A DNA stretch of 64,000 nucleotides from Tenacibaculum soleae (GCF_001693415.1 NZ_MAKX01000035.1:790-64789); one strand, 5' to 3'. Counted from the stretch's first letter, positions 17,107-26,084 are shown. Notes: generated by a model from the sequence alone, not told the origin. Program-made: numbers and translations.

Positions 17107-18615
17107 ATGAGAGATACAATCTTAGCAATTATTGTTGTCATAAATATACTATGTGGTATATTGGTTTACTTTATGCCAGATATGGGAAACTATATTTTAT
17201 TAACCATTGCTACTGGAGTAACAATACTGGCTTTGTACGATGCTTTTATTCAAAAAAAACATTCATTGATGCGTGCTTTTCCTGTTGTAGCAAGGTTGCG
17301 TTGGGTATTTGAAGAAGAGCGCGAAAAAATTCAACAATATTTTATTGAAGATGATTTAAACGGAACCCCAATTAATAGAGAAAAAAGGAGTCTTGTTTAT
17401 CAACGATCAAAAAAAGAAATAGAAACTGTACCTTTTGGTACACAACATAATGTGTATGAAAAAGGATATGAGTTTGTAAAACATTCATTATTTCCTAAAG
17501 ATCACCATCATATTAAAGGCGAAAGGGTTATTATTGGTTCTGATAAGTGTACTCAAAAGTATGATGCTTCTATTGTAAATATATCAGCTATGTCTTTTGG
17601 ATCCTTAAGTAAAAATGCGATTAAGGCGTTAAATCAAGGTGCAAAAATGGCAAATTTTGCTCATAATACTGGTGAAGGAGGAATTTCACCTTATCATTTA
17701 CAAGGTGGAGATTTAATTTTTCAAGTAGGAACAGGTTATTTTGGAGCAGGAAAAAGTGTAGTAGGTAAACGTGTTTTTGATGCGGCTATTTTTAAAGAAA
17801 ATGCAATTCGCCCTGAAGTAAAAATGATAGAAATTAAATTTTCACAAGGTGCAAAACCTGGGCATGGTGGTATTTTACCAGCCAAGAAAAATACCGAAGA
17901 AATTGCAAAAATCCGTTCAATAAAACCCTTTACTAGAGTCGATTCTCCACCAAATCATTCCGCTTTTACAAATTTTGAAGAAATGATTGCTTTTATTCAA
18001 CAAGTAAGAGAGTTATCTGAAGGAAAGCCAGTGGGAATAAAATTTTGTGTAGGAGATAATGAAGAAATTGAAATGATGATAAAAGCATTTGCTGAGGCAA
18101 ATAATTATCCTGATTTTATAGCGGTTGATGGAGGAGAAGGAGGTACCGGATCTGCTCCAATAGAGTTTTCAAATTATGTAGGTACGCCATTGTTAGAAGG
18201 TTTAGCTTTTGTAAATAAAACATTACAAAAATATCAGCTAAAAGATCAAATAAAAATTATTGCAAGCGGTAAAGCTATTGATGCTTTTGATATTGTTAAA
18301 TATAAGGCATTAGGAGCCGATGTTATTGGTATGGCTCGTAGTTTTATGCTAAGTTTAGGTTGCATTCAAGCACGTGAATGTAATTTAGATACTTGTCCGG
18401 TTGGAGTTGCAACTCAAGACGAGGATTTGGTTGAGGCTTTAGTAGTTGGTGATAAAAATATTCGTGTTAAAAATTATCATGATAAAACCATTGCAGCGGT
18501 AAAAGAAGTAGTTGCCGCAATGGGAAAAGAATCTATTTTAGATGTGAAAGCAAAGCATGTTTTTAGAAGAAATAAAGCAGGAGATATCATTTCTTTGGAT
18601 AAAATTTATAATTAA
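17107..18615 (+). CDS. FMN-binding glutamate synthase family protein
   Basis: 502 aa from the ATG at 17107; an upstream in-frame TTG overlaps the promoter box and is not used. Two N-terminal membrane segments (ILAIIVVINILCGILVYFM, YILLTIATGVTILALYDAF) precede a GltB-type FMN/(beta/alpha)8 domain: SAMSFGSLSKNAIKALN, HNTGEGGISPYH, KPGHGGILPAKKN, VDGGEGGTGSAP, MARSFMLSLGC, and a 3Fe-4S-type cysteine segment ARECNLDTCPVGVAT. It lacks the glutaminase and C-terminal GltB domains, so it is a stand-alone, membrane-tethered member (YerD-like) whose physiological reaction is not settled. The rlmG gene follows by 12 bp. Confidence 0.9.
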   Translation: MRDTILAIIVVINILCGILVYFMPDMGNYILLTIATGVTILALYDAFIQKKHSLMRAFPVVARLRWVFEEEREKIQQYFIEDDLNGTPINREKRSLVYQRSKKEIETVPFGTQHNVYEKGYEFVKHSLFPKDHHHIKGERVIIGSDKCTQKYDASIVNISAMSFGSLSKNAIKALNQGAKMANFAHNTGEGGISPYHLQGGDLIFQVGTGYFGAGKSVVGKRVFDAAIFKENAIRPEVKMIEIKFSQGAKPGHGGILPAKKNTEEIAKIRSIKPFTRVDSPPNHSAFTNFEEMIAFIQQVRELSEGKPVGIKFCVGDNEEIEMMIKAFAEANNYPDFIAVDGGEGGTGSAPIEFSNYVGTPLLEGLAFVNKTLQKYQLKDQIKIIASGKAIDAFDIVKYKALGADVIGMARSFMLSLGCIQARECNLDTCPVGVATQDEDLVEALVVGDKNIRVKNYHDKTIAAVKEVVAAMGKESILDVKAKHVFRRNKAGDIISLDKIYN

Positions 18616-18627
18616 AAAATAAAATTA

Positions 18628-19719
18628 TTGGAAACAACAATACAATTCAATTCTAAAGAATATCAATTAGAACGTTACCCAAAAACAGAAGATGAATCTT
18701 TACGTGCATGGAGTAGTGCTGAATTACTGGTGTTGGAATATATTTCAGATAAGAAAGACGATTATGTTCATTTGTTTAACGATCGATTTGGAGTATGGAA
18801 TACTTTATTAAATAACAAAAAACTAACAACGGTTTGTACTTATGCTAGTCAGGAAAAAGCAATTATTCAAAATTTAAATTTAAATAATTTACCCGCGAAT
18901 AATGATTTTAAAACGCCTTTAGATATTTTAAGTAGTATTGAATTAGCATTATTAAAAATTCCGAAATCGGTCGAATTATTTGAATTGTTTTTACAACAAA
19001 TTCACAAAGCTTCCAGCAATGAGACCGAAGTTGTTTGCGGGTTTATGACCAAGTATTTTTCAATATCATTTTTAAAAATAGCAGAAGTGTATTTCGATGA
19101 AGTTGTTCAGACAAAAGCATGGAAAAAAGCGCGCTTGTTAGTTTTAAAGAAGCCTAAAAAAATAACCAAGTATAAAGAGTTGATAAATGAAGTTGAATGG
19201 AAAGATGAATTTTTGCAGCAGTATTACGGTGTTTTTTCATCAGGTAAAATTGATATTGGAACTCAGTTTTTATTAGAGAATTTAAAAGTAAGGTCTGATG
19301 AGTTAAATGTGCTTGATGTTGCTTCAGGAAATGGAATAATAGCTTATGAAATAATAAAGAAACAACCAAAAGCTATTTTAACGTTGGTTGATGATTTTAA
19401 TTTAGCAATAAGATCTTCTCAGTTAAATTTAAAAAGTGAAGGAACACAGTTTGTTTGTGCTGATAACTTAGATAATTTACAAGACAAAAATTATGACTTG
19501 GTGGTGTCAAACCCTCCTTTTCATTTTGAGCATGAAAATAATATAGAAGTTGCATTAACACTTTTTAAAGGTGTAGAAAGTTGCTTGAAACTTGACGGGC
19601 GTTTTGTGTTGGTAGCAAACAAACATTTAAACTATAAAACACACTTAGAAAAACTTTTTAAAAATGTTTTTGTTGTAGCTGAAAATAAAAAATTTGTAGT
19701 TTATGAGTGTATTAAATAA
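18628..19719 (+). CDS. rlmG: 23S rRNA (guanine-N2) methyltransferase RlmG-like
   Basis: 363 aa from a TTG start at 18628; the next in-frame Met is past residue 130, and homology begins at the TTG. The N-terminal half is the degenerate methyltransferase duplicate of the RsmC/RlmG family (LERYPKTEDESLRAWSSAE, LLKIPKSVELFE, AWKKARL). The C-terminal half carries GVFSSGKIDIGTQFLLENL, the SAM site VLDVASGNGIIAYE and the catalytic NPPF motif SNPPFHFEHEN, ending VANKHLNYKTHLEKLFKNV. These segments match E. coli RlmG (m2G1835 of 23S rRNA) better than RsmC. The call rests on recalled motif similarity. Confidence 0.8.
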   Translation: METTIQFNSKEYQLERYPKTEDESLRAWSSAELLVLEYISDKKDDYVHLFNDRFGVWNTLLNNKKLTTVCTYASQEKAIIQNLNLNNLPANNDFKTPLDILSSIELALLKIPKSVELFELFLQQIHKASSNETEVVCGFMTKYFSISFLKIAEVYFDEVVQTKAWKKARLLVLKKPKKITKYKELINEVEWKDEFLQQYYGVFSSGKIDIGTQFLLENLKVRSDELNVLDVASGNGIIAYEIIKKQPKAILTLVDDFNLAIRSSQLNLKSEGTQFVCADNLDNLQDKNYDLVVSNPPFHFEHENNIEVALTLFKGVESCLKLDGRFVLVANKHLNYKTHLEKLFKNVFVVAENKKFVVYECIK

Positions 19720-19738
19720 GTTAGTAATTTGAATAGAA

Positions 19739-19782
19739 TACAAACAAAGGTCTTGGTAATTTTACCAAGACCTTTGTTTGTA
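19739..19782. repeat. 44-bp perfect hairpin with 20-bp stem after rlmG
   Basis: Arms TACAAACAAAGGTCTTGGTA (19739-19758) and its exact reverse complement (19763-19782) around ATTT. No T-run follows directly; the next T-tract is about 20 nt on. It probably terminates or protects the rlmG transcript 3' end. Confidence 0.75.
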
Positions 19783-19850
19783 TTAGGGTGGTGATTTAGT
19801 TTTTTTTTATCTCTAAACATTAGGATAATTATTTTTTAGTTTTTCTGAAT

Positions 19851-19887
19851 AAAAGTTATTAACAATTTATTTTAAAAGTTATTAACA
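19851..19887. repeat. 14-bp direct repeat upstream of the small basic gene
   Basis: AAAAGTTATTAACA occurs at 19851-19864 and again at 19874-19887, 23 bp start to start (about two helical turns), just upstream of the -7 box at 19905. Could be a tandem regulator site. Confidence 0.5.
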
Positions 19888-19904
19888 CTTGTTAGTAAAA
19901 TTTG

Positions 19905-19912
19905 TATATTTG
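19905..19912 (+). promoter_or_regulatory. Predicted -7 box of the small gene at 19960
   Basis: TATATTTG, exact TAnnTTTG, 47 nt before the ATG. A -33 TTTG at the right spacing is not clear; the direct repeat overlaps that position. Confidence 0.5.
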
Positions 19913-19959
19913 CAGTTAATAAACGTATATTGAATTAATCCCTAAATTCCCCCATTCAT

Positions 19960-20244
19960 ATGTTTTCAGAAAAAAAAACACCTATAGGTGAAAAAAAAAG
20001 TAAACTTTTAGAGTTTCCTAAAATAAATGTGTTAGAACACAAGATTGAACAGGTAAATGAGTTTATAAGACAGCGAAAAGTCTTTTTTTTAAGAAATTTA
20101 AATAAAGATAAGTTTGAAATTTTTTTTACAGATCATACAGGTTTAAAAAGAATAGAAGCTTCAGTTTGGACAGTTTCAGAAAAAGCTATTATTCTTAAAA
20201 ATACAACAGTAGTTCCGTTTAGTGATATTGTTGCAGTAGCATAA
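19960..20244 (+). CDS. Small hypothetical protein, possibly Sm/Hfq-like beta-barrel
   Basis: 94 aa, not assigned to a known family. A basic N-terminus (SEKKTPIGEKKSKLLEF) leads to a helix (EHKIEQVNEFIRQRKVF) and then alternating strands (KFEIFFTDHTGLKRIEASV, KAIILKNTTVVPFSDIVAV). The order helix, strand, G-K turn, 'ILLKNT' strand and final 'xxIxxV' strand resembles Hfq (NGIKLQG, VILLKNT, YKHAISTV), but the key Hfq glycine/aspartate and the Sm2 YKH are not conserved. It is monocistronic with its own promoter and terminator. The role is unknown. Confidence 0.75.
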   Translation: MFSEKKTPIGEKKSKLLEFPKINVLEHKIEQVNEFIRQRKVFFLRNLNKDKFEIFFTDHTGLKRIEASVWTVSEKAIILKNTTVVPFSDIVAVA

Positions 20245-20250
20245 AAAGTA

Positions 20251-20284
20251 AAAAACCACTCTTTATTAAAGAGTGGTTTTTTTA
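20251..20284. terminator. Bidirectional terminator between the small gene and gcvP
   Basis: Perfect 14-bp stem AAAAACCACTCTTT / AAAGAGTGGTTTTT with loop ATT; A-run and T-run on the two sides allow use by both converging transcripts. Confidence 0.88.
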
Positions 20285-20305
20285 TGAAATTAAAACGTGT
20301 TAGTT

Positions 20306-23152
20306 TTAGTCTATGTAATCTTCAATAGGATTACAAGAACAGATTAAGTTTCTGTCACCAAAAGCATCATCTACTCTACGTACCGAAGGCCAAAATTTAT
20401 TGTCAGCAATATAATCTAAAGGAAAAGCAGCTTGCTTACGTGTGTAAGGTAAAGTCCACTCATCAGCAGTTAACATCTCTTGCGTATGTGGTGCGTTTTT
20501 TAATGTGTTGTTACTGTTATCTTTTGTAGCATCTGCTATTTCTTTCCTAATAGAAATCATAGCATCACAAAAACGATCTAACTCGGCAATACTTTCAGAT
20601 TCAGTTGGTTCAACCATGATAGTTCCGGCAACTGGAAAAGAAACCGTTGGCGCATGAAAACCATAATCCATCAAACGTTTTGCAATATCAACAACTTCAA
20701 TTCCGTTTTGTTTAAAAGAACGACAATCTAATATCATTTCATGCGCAGCACGATTCATTTCACCAGAATATAATGTGTCGTAATGACCATTTAAACGCTC
20801 TTTAATATAGTTAGCGTTTAAAATAGCTAACTTAGTAGAGTCTGTTAATCCGTTAGCACCTAGCATTGTTATGTATCCGTAAGAAATTAAGCAGGCTAAC
20901 GCTGATCCCCAAGGAGCAGCAGAAATAGCAGTAATTGCATTTTCTCCGCCAGTAGTGACTAAAGGATTTGTAGGTAAAAATGGTACTAATTGCGGTGCAA
21001 CACAAATTGGACCAACACCAGGGCCACCTCCACCGTGCGGAATAGCAAAAGTTTTGTGTAGGTTTAAGTGACAAACATCAGCGCCAATGGTAGCTGGATT
21101 TGTTAACCCTACTTGAGCATTCATATTAGCTCCATCCATATAAACTTGACCGCCATTATCATGAATAATTTGCGTAATTTCCATAATAGCTTTTTCATAC
21201 ACACCATGTGTTGATGGGTAGGTAACCATTAAGGCAGCTAAATTATCTTTATGTTTTTCTGCTTTTGCACGTAAGTCTTCTACATCAATATTTCCTCTTT
21301 CATCTGTTTTGGTAACCACTACTTTCATACCAGCCATTACTGCTGACGCAGGATTGGTACCGTGGGCAGATGCAGGAATTAAACAAATGTTTCTATTAGC
21401 ATCATCGTTAGATTCGTGATAAGCTCTAATTACCATTAATCCTGCAAATTCTCCTTGTGCACCAGAGTTTGGTTGTAAAGAGGTACCTGCAAAACCAGTA
21501 ACAACATTTAATTGATGTTCAAGATTTTTTAAAACTGTTTGGTATCCTTCTGCTTGATTTAACGGAACAAATGGGTGAATATTACCCCATTGTGGATTAC
21601 TTAAAGGTAGCATTTCAGAAGCAGCATTTAGCTTCATGGTACAAGATCCTAAAGAAATCATTGAATGATTTAAAGCTAAATCTTTACGTTCTAACTTTTT
21701 AATATAACGCATCATTTCAGTTTCTGACTGATACGTGTTAAATACTTCGTTATCTAAAAATGAAGTGTTTCTTTTAATATCAAAAGGAATCACATCCGAA
21801 GAAGTAAATTCAGTAATTGTAATATCTTGAATGTTAAAAGCTTGCTCAAAACAGTCAACAATAGCGTTAATTTCTTTTAAACTAACAGTTTCATTTACAG
21901 AAATCGAAATATGGTTATTGTCAATATAATTAAAGTTGATTCCGTTTGCCTCGGCAACAGGACGTAATTTATTTGCTTCAACTTCAATTAAAATAGTGTC
22001 GAAATAAGCGTTGTTTTTTTGCTTAAAGCCTAAGCTTTCTAAAGCGGTTGCTAAAGTGTTTGTGCTAGCATGAACTTTGTCAGCAATATATTGTAACCCG
22101 TCTTTTCCGTGATAAACAGCGTACATACCAGCCATAACTGCTAATAAAACTTGAGCAGTACAAATGTTTGAAGTTGCTTTTTCGCGTTTAATATGTTGTT
22201 CACGTGTTTGTAATGCCATACGTAACGCACGACCACCATCTACATCTTTAGTAACGCCAATTACACGACCAGGAAGGCTACGCTTGTATGCTTCTTTCGT
22301 TGCAAAATAACCAGCATGAGGTCCTCCATAACCTAACGGAATACCAAAACGTTGGGTTGTTCCTACAACAACATCGGCACCAAACTCACCAGGGGCTTTT
22401 AATTTTACTAAAGATAAAATATCAGCAGCTACAGCTACTTTTATGTTTTTTTCGTTACAGTTGGCTACAAAGTCTGTATAGTCACAAACTTGTCCATGTT
22501 TTCCAGGGTATTGAAGTATTGCTCCAAAAAATGCTGAAGAAAAATCAAAATCTTCATGGTTTCCAATCACTAACTCAATTCCGATAGGGATAGCACGTGT
22601 TTGTAAAACAGATAATGTTTGTGGTAAAATTTCTTCAGAAATAAAGAATTTATTTACACCTGCTTTTTTCTGAGCACGTTCACGTACATCAAATAACAAA
22701 GCCATTGCTTCGGCAGCAGCAGTACCTTCATCTAATAAAGAAGCATTTGCAAGTTCCATTCCTGTCAAATCACAAACCATTGTTTGGTAATTTAATAAAG
22801 CTTCTAAACGACCTTGTGCAATTTCTGCTTGATAAGGAGTGTAGGCGGTATACCAACCTGGGTTTTCTAATATGTTACGTTGAATAACACTCGGCACAAT
22901 TGCCTCGTGGTATCCTAAACCAATATAACTTTTAAAAACCTTGTTTTTAGCTCCTAATTCGTTAATATGATTTAAATACTCATATTCACTCATTGCAGGC
23001 GCTAAATCTAATCCATTTTTAAGACGAATATCGTCAGGAATAGTTTCAAAAATTAATTGATCTAAACTATCAGCTTTAATAGTTTTTAACATTTGTTCTT
23101 GGTCCTTTACACGAGGGCCAATATGTCTTAGTTGAAATGAATTTGTGTTCAT
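20306..23152 (-). CDS. gcvP: Glycine dehydrogenase (aminomethyl-transferring), P-protein
   Basis: 948 aa, the full-length fused P-protein (E. coli 957 aa). It decarboxylates glycine and transfers the aminomethyl group to GcvH. Seen: N-terminal RHIGP, YTPYQAEIAQGRLEALLNYQT, the HGTNPASAVMAG segment, the PLP-Lys motif NLHKTFAIPHGGGGPG near residue 700, and C-terminal VRRVDDAFGDRNL. Monocistronic on the minus strand; other gcv genes are not in this window. Confidence 0.97.
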   Translation of the reverse strand: MNTNSFQLRHIGPRVKDQEQMLKTIKADSLDQLIFETIPDDIRLKNGLDLAPAMSEYEYLNHINELGAKNKVFKSYIGLGYHEAIVPSVIQRNILENPGWYTAYTPYQAEIAQGRLEALLNYQTMVCDLTGMELANASLLDEGTAAAEAMALLFDVRERAQKKAGVNKFFISEEILPQTLSVLQTRAIPIGIELVIGNHEDFDFSSAFFGAILQYPGKHGQVCDYTDFVANCNEKNIKVAVAADILSLVKLKAPGEFGADVVVGTTQRFGIPLGYGGPHAGYFATKEAYKRSLPGRVIGVTKDVDGGRALRMALQTREQHIKREKATSNICTAQVLLAVMAGMYAVYHGKDGLQYIADKVHASTNTLATALESLGFKQKNNAYFDTILIEVEANKLRPVAEANGINFNYIDNNHISISVNETVSLKEINAIVDCFEQAFNIQDITITEFTSSDVIPFDIKRNTSFLDNEVFNTYQSETEMMRYIKKLERKDLALNHSMISLGSCTMKLNAASEMLPLSNPQWGNIHPFVPLNQAEGYQTVLKNLEHQLNVVTGFAGTSLQPNSGAQGEFAGLMVIRAYHESNDDANRNICLIPASAHGTNPASAVMAGMKVVVTKTDERGNIDVEDLRAKAEKHKDNLAALMVTYPSTHGVYEKAIMEITQIIHDNGGQVYMDGANMNAQVGLTNPATIGADVCHLNLHKTFAIPHGGGGPGVGPICVAPQLVPFLPTNPLVTTGGENAITAISAAPWGSALACLISYGYITMLGANGLTDSTKLAILNANYIKERLNGHYDTLYSGEMNRAAHEMILDCRSFKQNGIEVVDIAKRLMDYGFHAPTVSFPVAGTIMVEPTESESIAELDRFCDAMISIRKEIADATKDNSNNTLKNAPHTQEMLTADEWTLPYTRKQAAFPLDYIADNKFWPSVRRVDDAFGDRNLICSCNPIEDYID

Positions 23153-23177
23153 TCTGTGTTGTTGTTTTTAAGTGGCT

Positions 23178-23185
23178 CAAAAATA
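23178..23185 (-). promoter_or_regulatory. Predicted -7 box of gcvP
   Basis: CAAAAATA on the plus strand is TATTTTTG on the minus strand, exact TAnnTTTG, 25 nt upstream of the gcvP ATG. No glycine riboswitch is apparent in this short leader. Confidence 0.5.
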
Positions 23186-23270
23186 ATGAAATTGTCTAAT
23201 TTTTAGGGTATAAATTTTCGTTAAAAATGATATTTTATTAACTAAATGTTAGGGTTATAAACATAAAAAC

Positions 23271-23278
23271 TATTTTTG
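23271..23278 (+). promoter_or_regulatory. Predicted -7 box of the UbiA-like gene (leaderless)
   Basis: TATTTTTG ends 4 nt before the ATG at 23283, so transcription should start at or within a base or two of the start codon. Confidence 0.55.
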
Positions 23279-23282
23279 TGTA

Positions 23283-24095
23283 ATGAAGTTTTTTAAAAAA
23301 CTACTTGATTTTTACATAAACGCTAGTATTCATGTTGCTTTAGCGGTGTATGCTTTTGTGCGAATTACTGAGTTTTATCTTGACTTGAGTTATAATGAAT
23401 CGTTAGATTTTTTTCTTTTTTTTGCAACAATTACAGGTTATAATTTTGTAAAATATGCAGGAGTAGCCAAATTGCATCATCGAAGTTTGACAAAGAACTT
23501 AAGAGTGATTCAACTTTTTTCTTTAAGTTGTTTTTTGTTGATGTGTTTTTATGTAAGTAGACTAAATGTAGAAACCTTACTTTTTTTTATACCTTTCGGA
23601 TTGTTAACGTTTTTATATGCAGTTCCTTTTTTTAGTAGATTTCAAAAAAACCTAAGAAGCATCGGTTATTTAAAAATTGTTGTGGTAGCCTTAGTTTGGG
23701 TTGGGGCAACAGTGTTTCTTCCTGTTTTTGATGCAGCAGTAGTATTTACAAGTAAAATTTATATAATGGCATTGCAACGTTTTTTATTAGTAATGGTGTT
23801 GATATTGCCTTTTGATATTAGAGATGTAAAATACGATGCAATTTCACTACAAACCATTCCCAAAAAAATAGGGATACAACAAACTAAAAAACTAGGATAT
23901 GTTTTGTTAATATTTTGCTTGCTATTTGAGTTTGTAATATCGTCAAAAGAAGAATTTAAAACAGTGTTTTTAGTGGTTTTTACTATAATATTGTTTTTAC
24001 TAATGCGAGCTTCAAAACAACAAGCAAAATATTATAGTTCTTTTTTTATAGAGTCGATTCCTATAATTTGGTGGTTATTATTGTTAATAGTTTAG
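23283..24095 (+). CDS. Polytopic membrane protein, UbiA prenyltransferase-like
   Basis: 270 aa with about 7-8 predicted transmembrane helices. LPFDIRDVKYDAISLQTIPKKIGIQQTKKLGY resembles the second Asp-rich motif of UbiA prenyltransferases (DxxDxxxD), including the IP.K.G...T following part. The first UbiA motif (NxxxDxxxD) is not visible; the equivalent loop reads TGYNFVKYAGVAK. It is therefore a diverged or non-canonical family member, and prenyl transfer is not established. It is upstream of, and co-oriented with, the serine-biosynthesis fusion but separated by its own promoter. Confidence 0.7.
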   Translation: MKFFKKLLDFYINASIHVALAVYAFVRITEFYLDLSYNESLDFFLFFATITGYNFVKYAGVAKLHHRSLTKNLRVIQLFSLSCFLLMCFYVSRLNVETLLFFIPFGLLTFLYAVPFFSRFQKNLRSIGYLKIVVVALVWVGATVFLPVFDAAVVFTSKIYIMALQRFLLVMVLILPFDIRDVKYDAISLQTIPKKIGIQQTKKLGYVLLIFCLLFEFVISSKEEFKTVFLVVFTIILFLLMRASKQQAKYYSSFFIESIPIIWWLLLLIV

Positions 24096-24161
24096 TGTTT
24101 TTGTTAATAAAACAACGCAAACCTTTTCGAAGATTATTGCCTTTTTTATTAATTTGATTTG

Positions 24162-24169
24162 TATTTTTG
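24162..24169 (+). promoter_or_regulatory. Predicted -7 box of the serB-serA fusion gene
   Basis: TATTTTTG, exact TAnnTTTG, with a TTG 22 nt upstream (24137-24139); 25 nt before the ATG at 24195. Confidence 0.5.
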
Positions 24170-24194
24170 ATTGCTTATCAATAATATAAGTACG

Positions 24195-26084
24195 ATGGCA
24201 CCAAAAAGAAGTTTCGTTTTCGATTTTGATAGTACGTTAACAAGAGTTGAAGCATTAGATGTTTTAGCGGAGATTACTTTAGAAAAAAATCCGAAGAAAG
24301 AAGCCGTTATTAGAGAAATTGTCGAAATAACAAATCAAGGAATTGATGGAGAAATATCCTTTCCACAATCTTTAGAAAAACGCATTCAATTATTAAATGC
24401 TAAAAAGGCAGATTTACCAATTCTTATTACTGAATTAAAAAAACATGTTTCCTCATCTATCGAAAGAAATAAAGAGTTTTTTGAGCAGTTTTCTGATGAC
24501 ATTTATGTGATTTCAGCAGGATTTAAAGAATTTATAGATCCGATTGTGGCTGAATATAATATTCCATCCGAAAGAGTATTTGCTAACACTTTTCAATTTG
24601 ATGAAAACGATTTAATTGTTGGTTTTGATGCTAATAATTCACTCTCAAAACATAATGGAAAAATTGAATGTTTACAAAACTTAAACCTACAAGGAGAAAT
24701 ACAAGTAATTGGTGATGGATACAGTGACGCGGTAACAAAAAAAGCAGGTGTTGCTGATACTTTTTTTGCCTATACCGAAAATATATCTAGAGAAAAAACA
24801 GTAGCCAATGCTGATCATATTACACCTAATTTAGACGAATTTTTATACCTAAACGATTTGCCAAGAAATATATCATATCCAAAGAACAGAATTAAAATAT
24901 TATTATTAGAAAACGTACATGCCGATGCTTTTACAAAATTAACAGCCGATGGTTTTTCCGTTGAAACAATATCAAAAAGTTTATCAGAAGATGAGTTGAT
25001 AAAAAAAATTAAAGACGTACATGTTTTAGGTATTCGATCTAAGACTCAGGTAACTAAAAAGGTAATTGAAGCAGCAGAAAAATTAATGGTTGTTTCAGCA
25101 TTTTGTATAGGTACTAAACAAATTGATTTAGACGCTTGTAAAGAAAATGGAGTGGTAGTTTTTAACGCACCTTATAGTAATACGCGTTCTGTAGTTGAAT
25201 TAGCTATCGGAGAAATTATTATGTTAATGCGTAGTGTTTTTCAAAGAAGTACAGAATTGCATAATGGACAATGGAACAAAACAGCACAAGGTTCGCGTGA
25301 GGTTCGTGGGAAAAAACTGGGAATTGTTGGTTATGGAAACATAGGTAAACAACTATCAATTTTAGCAGAAGCTTTAGGGATGGATGTGTATTATTATGAT
25401 GTTGAAGATAAATTAGCGTTAGGAAATGCAACCAGAATTTCTACACTTAAAGAATTATTAAATATTTCTGATGTAGTAACCTTGCATGTTGATGATAACG
25501 CAGCAAATAAAAACTATATAGGGAAAGAAGAAATTTCACAAATGAAAGATGGCGTGCATTTTGTAAATCTTTCTCGTGGATTTGTAGTAGATATTGAAGC
25601 GCTGGTTGAGGGTTTAAAATCAGGTAAAATAGCAGGGTGTGCTATAGATGTTTATCCGGAAGAACCAAGAAAAAATGGTGATTTTATTACGCAATTAAAA
25701 GGTTTAGATAATGTGATTTTAACACCACATGTTGGTGGAAGTACAGAAGAAGCTCAAAAAGATATTGCCGATTTTGTACCTAATAAAATTATGGCATATA
25801 TAAATTCAGGAAATACAGTAGATGCAGTAAATTTTCCGAATATAAGATTGCCACGTCAAACAAATGCACATCGTTTTTTACATATTCATAAAAACGTACC
25901 AGGTGTAATGGCAAAAATTAATAAAGTTTTGGCTGAGTATGAATTAAATATTACAGGGCAATACTTATCAACAGATGCTAAAGTAGGGTATGTAATTACA
26001 GATATTGACAAAGAGTACAATCAGGAAGTGTTAAATGAACTTCGTAAGGTTGAAGGAACTATAAAATTTAGAGTACTTTATTAA
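24195..26084 (+). CDS. Fused phosphoserine phosphatase / D-3-phosphoglycerate dehydrogenase
   Basis: 629 aa from the ATG at 24195 (the upstream in-frame TTG is disfavoured). Residues ~1-220 are a HAD phosphatase of SerB type: FDFDSTLTRVEALD (DxDxT nucleophile motif), VISAGFKEF (motif II Ser) and GDGYSDAV (motif IV). Residues ~235-555 are SerA: GIRSKTQVT, the NAD site LGIVGYGNIGKQ, NLSRGFVVD, DVYPEEP and the catalytic TPHVGGSTEEAQ. A C-terminal ACT domain (~560-629, HKNVPGVMAKINKVL, INITGQYLST region) is typical for serine feedback. One polypeptide thus covers the first and last steps of serine synthesis from 3-phosphoglycerate; SerC is elsewhere. Confidence 0.92.
   Translation: MAPKRSFVFDFDSTLTRVEALDVLAEITLEKNPKKEAVIREIVEITNQGIDGEISFPQSLEKRIQLLNAKKADLPILITELKKHVSSSIERNKEFFEQFSDDIYVISAGFKEFIDPIVAEYNIPSERVFANTFQFDENDLIVGFDANNSLSKHNGKIECLQNLNLQGEIQVIGDGYSDAVTKKAGVADTFFAYTENISREKTVANADHITPNLDEFLYLNDLPRNISYPKNRIKILLLENVHADAFTKLTADGFSVETISKSLSEDELIKKIKDVHVLGIRSKTQVTKKVIEAAEKLMVVSAFCIGTKQIDLDACKENGVVVFNAPYSNTRSVVELAIGEIIMLMRSVFQRSTELHNGQWNKTAQGSREVRGKKLGIVGYGNIGKQLSILAEALGMDVYYYDVEDKLALGNATRISTLKELLNISDVVTLHVDDNAANKNYIGKEEISQMKDGVHFVNLSRGFVVDIEALVEGLKSGKIAGCAIDVYPEEPRKNGDFITQLKGLDNVILTPHVGGSTEEAQKDIADFVPNKIMAYINSGNTVDAVNFPNIRLPRQTNAHRFLHIHKNVPGVMAKINKVLAEYELNITGQYLSTDAKVGYVITDIDKEYNQEVLNELRKVEGTIKFRVLY

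Noticed and set aside
17049-17312. 87-aa ORF overlapping the start of the glutamate-synthase-like gene
   Set aside because: Another frame of the conserved gene; its start lies before the promoter box.
20853-22887. ORFs of 60-99 aa inside gcvP (both strands)
   Set aside because: Low-complexity, His/Leu-rich translations from frames opposite or shifted to a strongly conserved gene; shadows.
23153-23282. Glycine riboswitch for gcvP
   Set aside because: The predicted leader is under 25 nt; no paired aptamer structure is visible.
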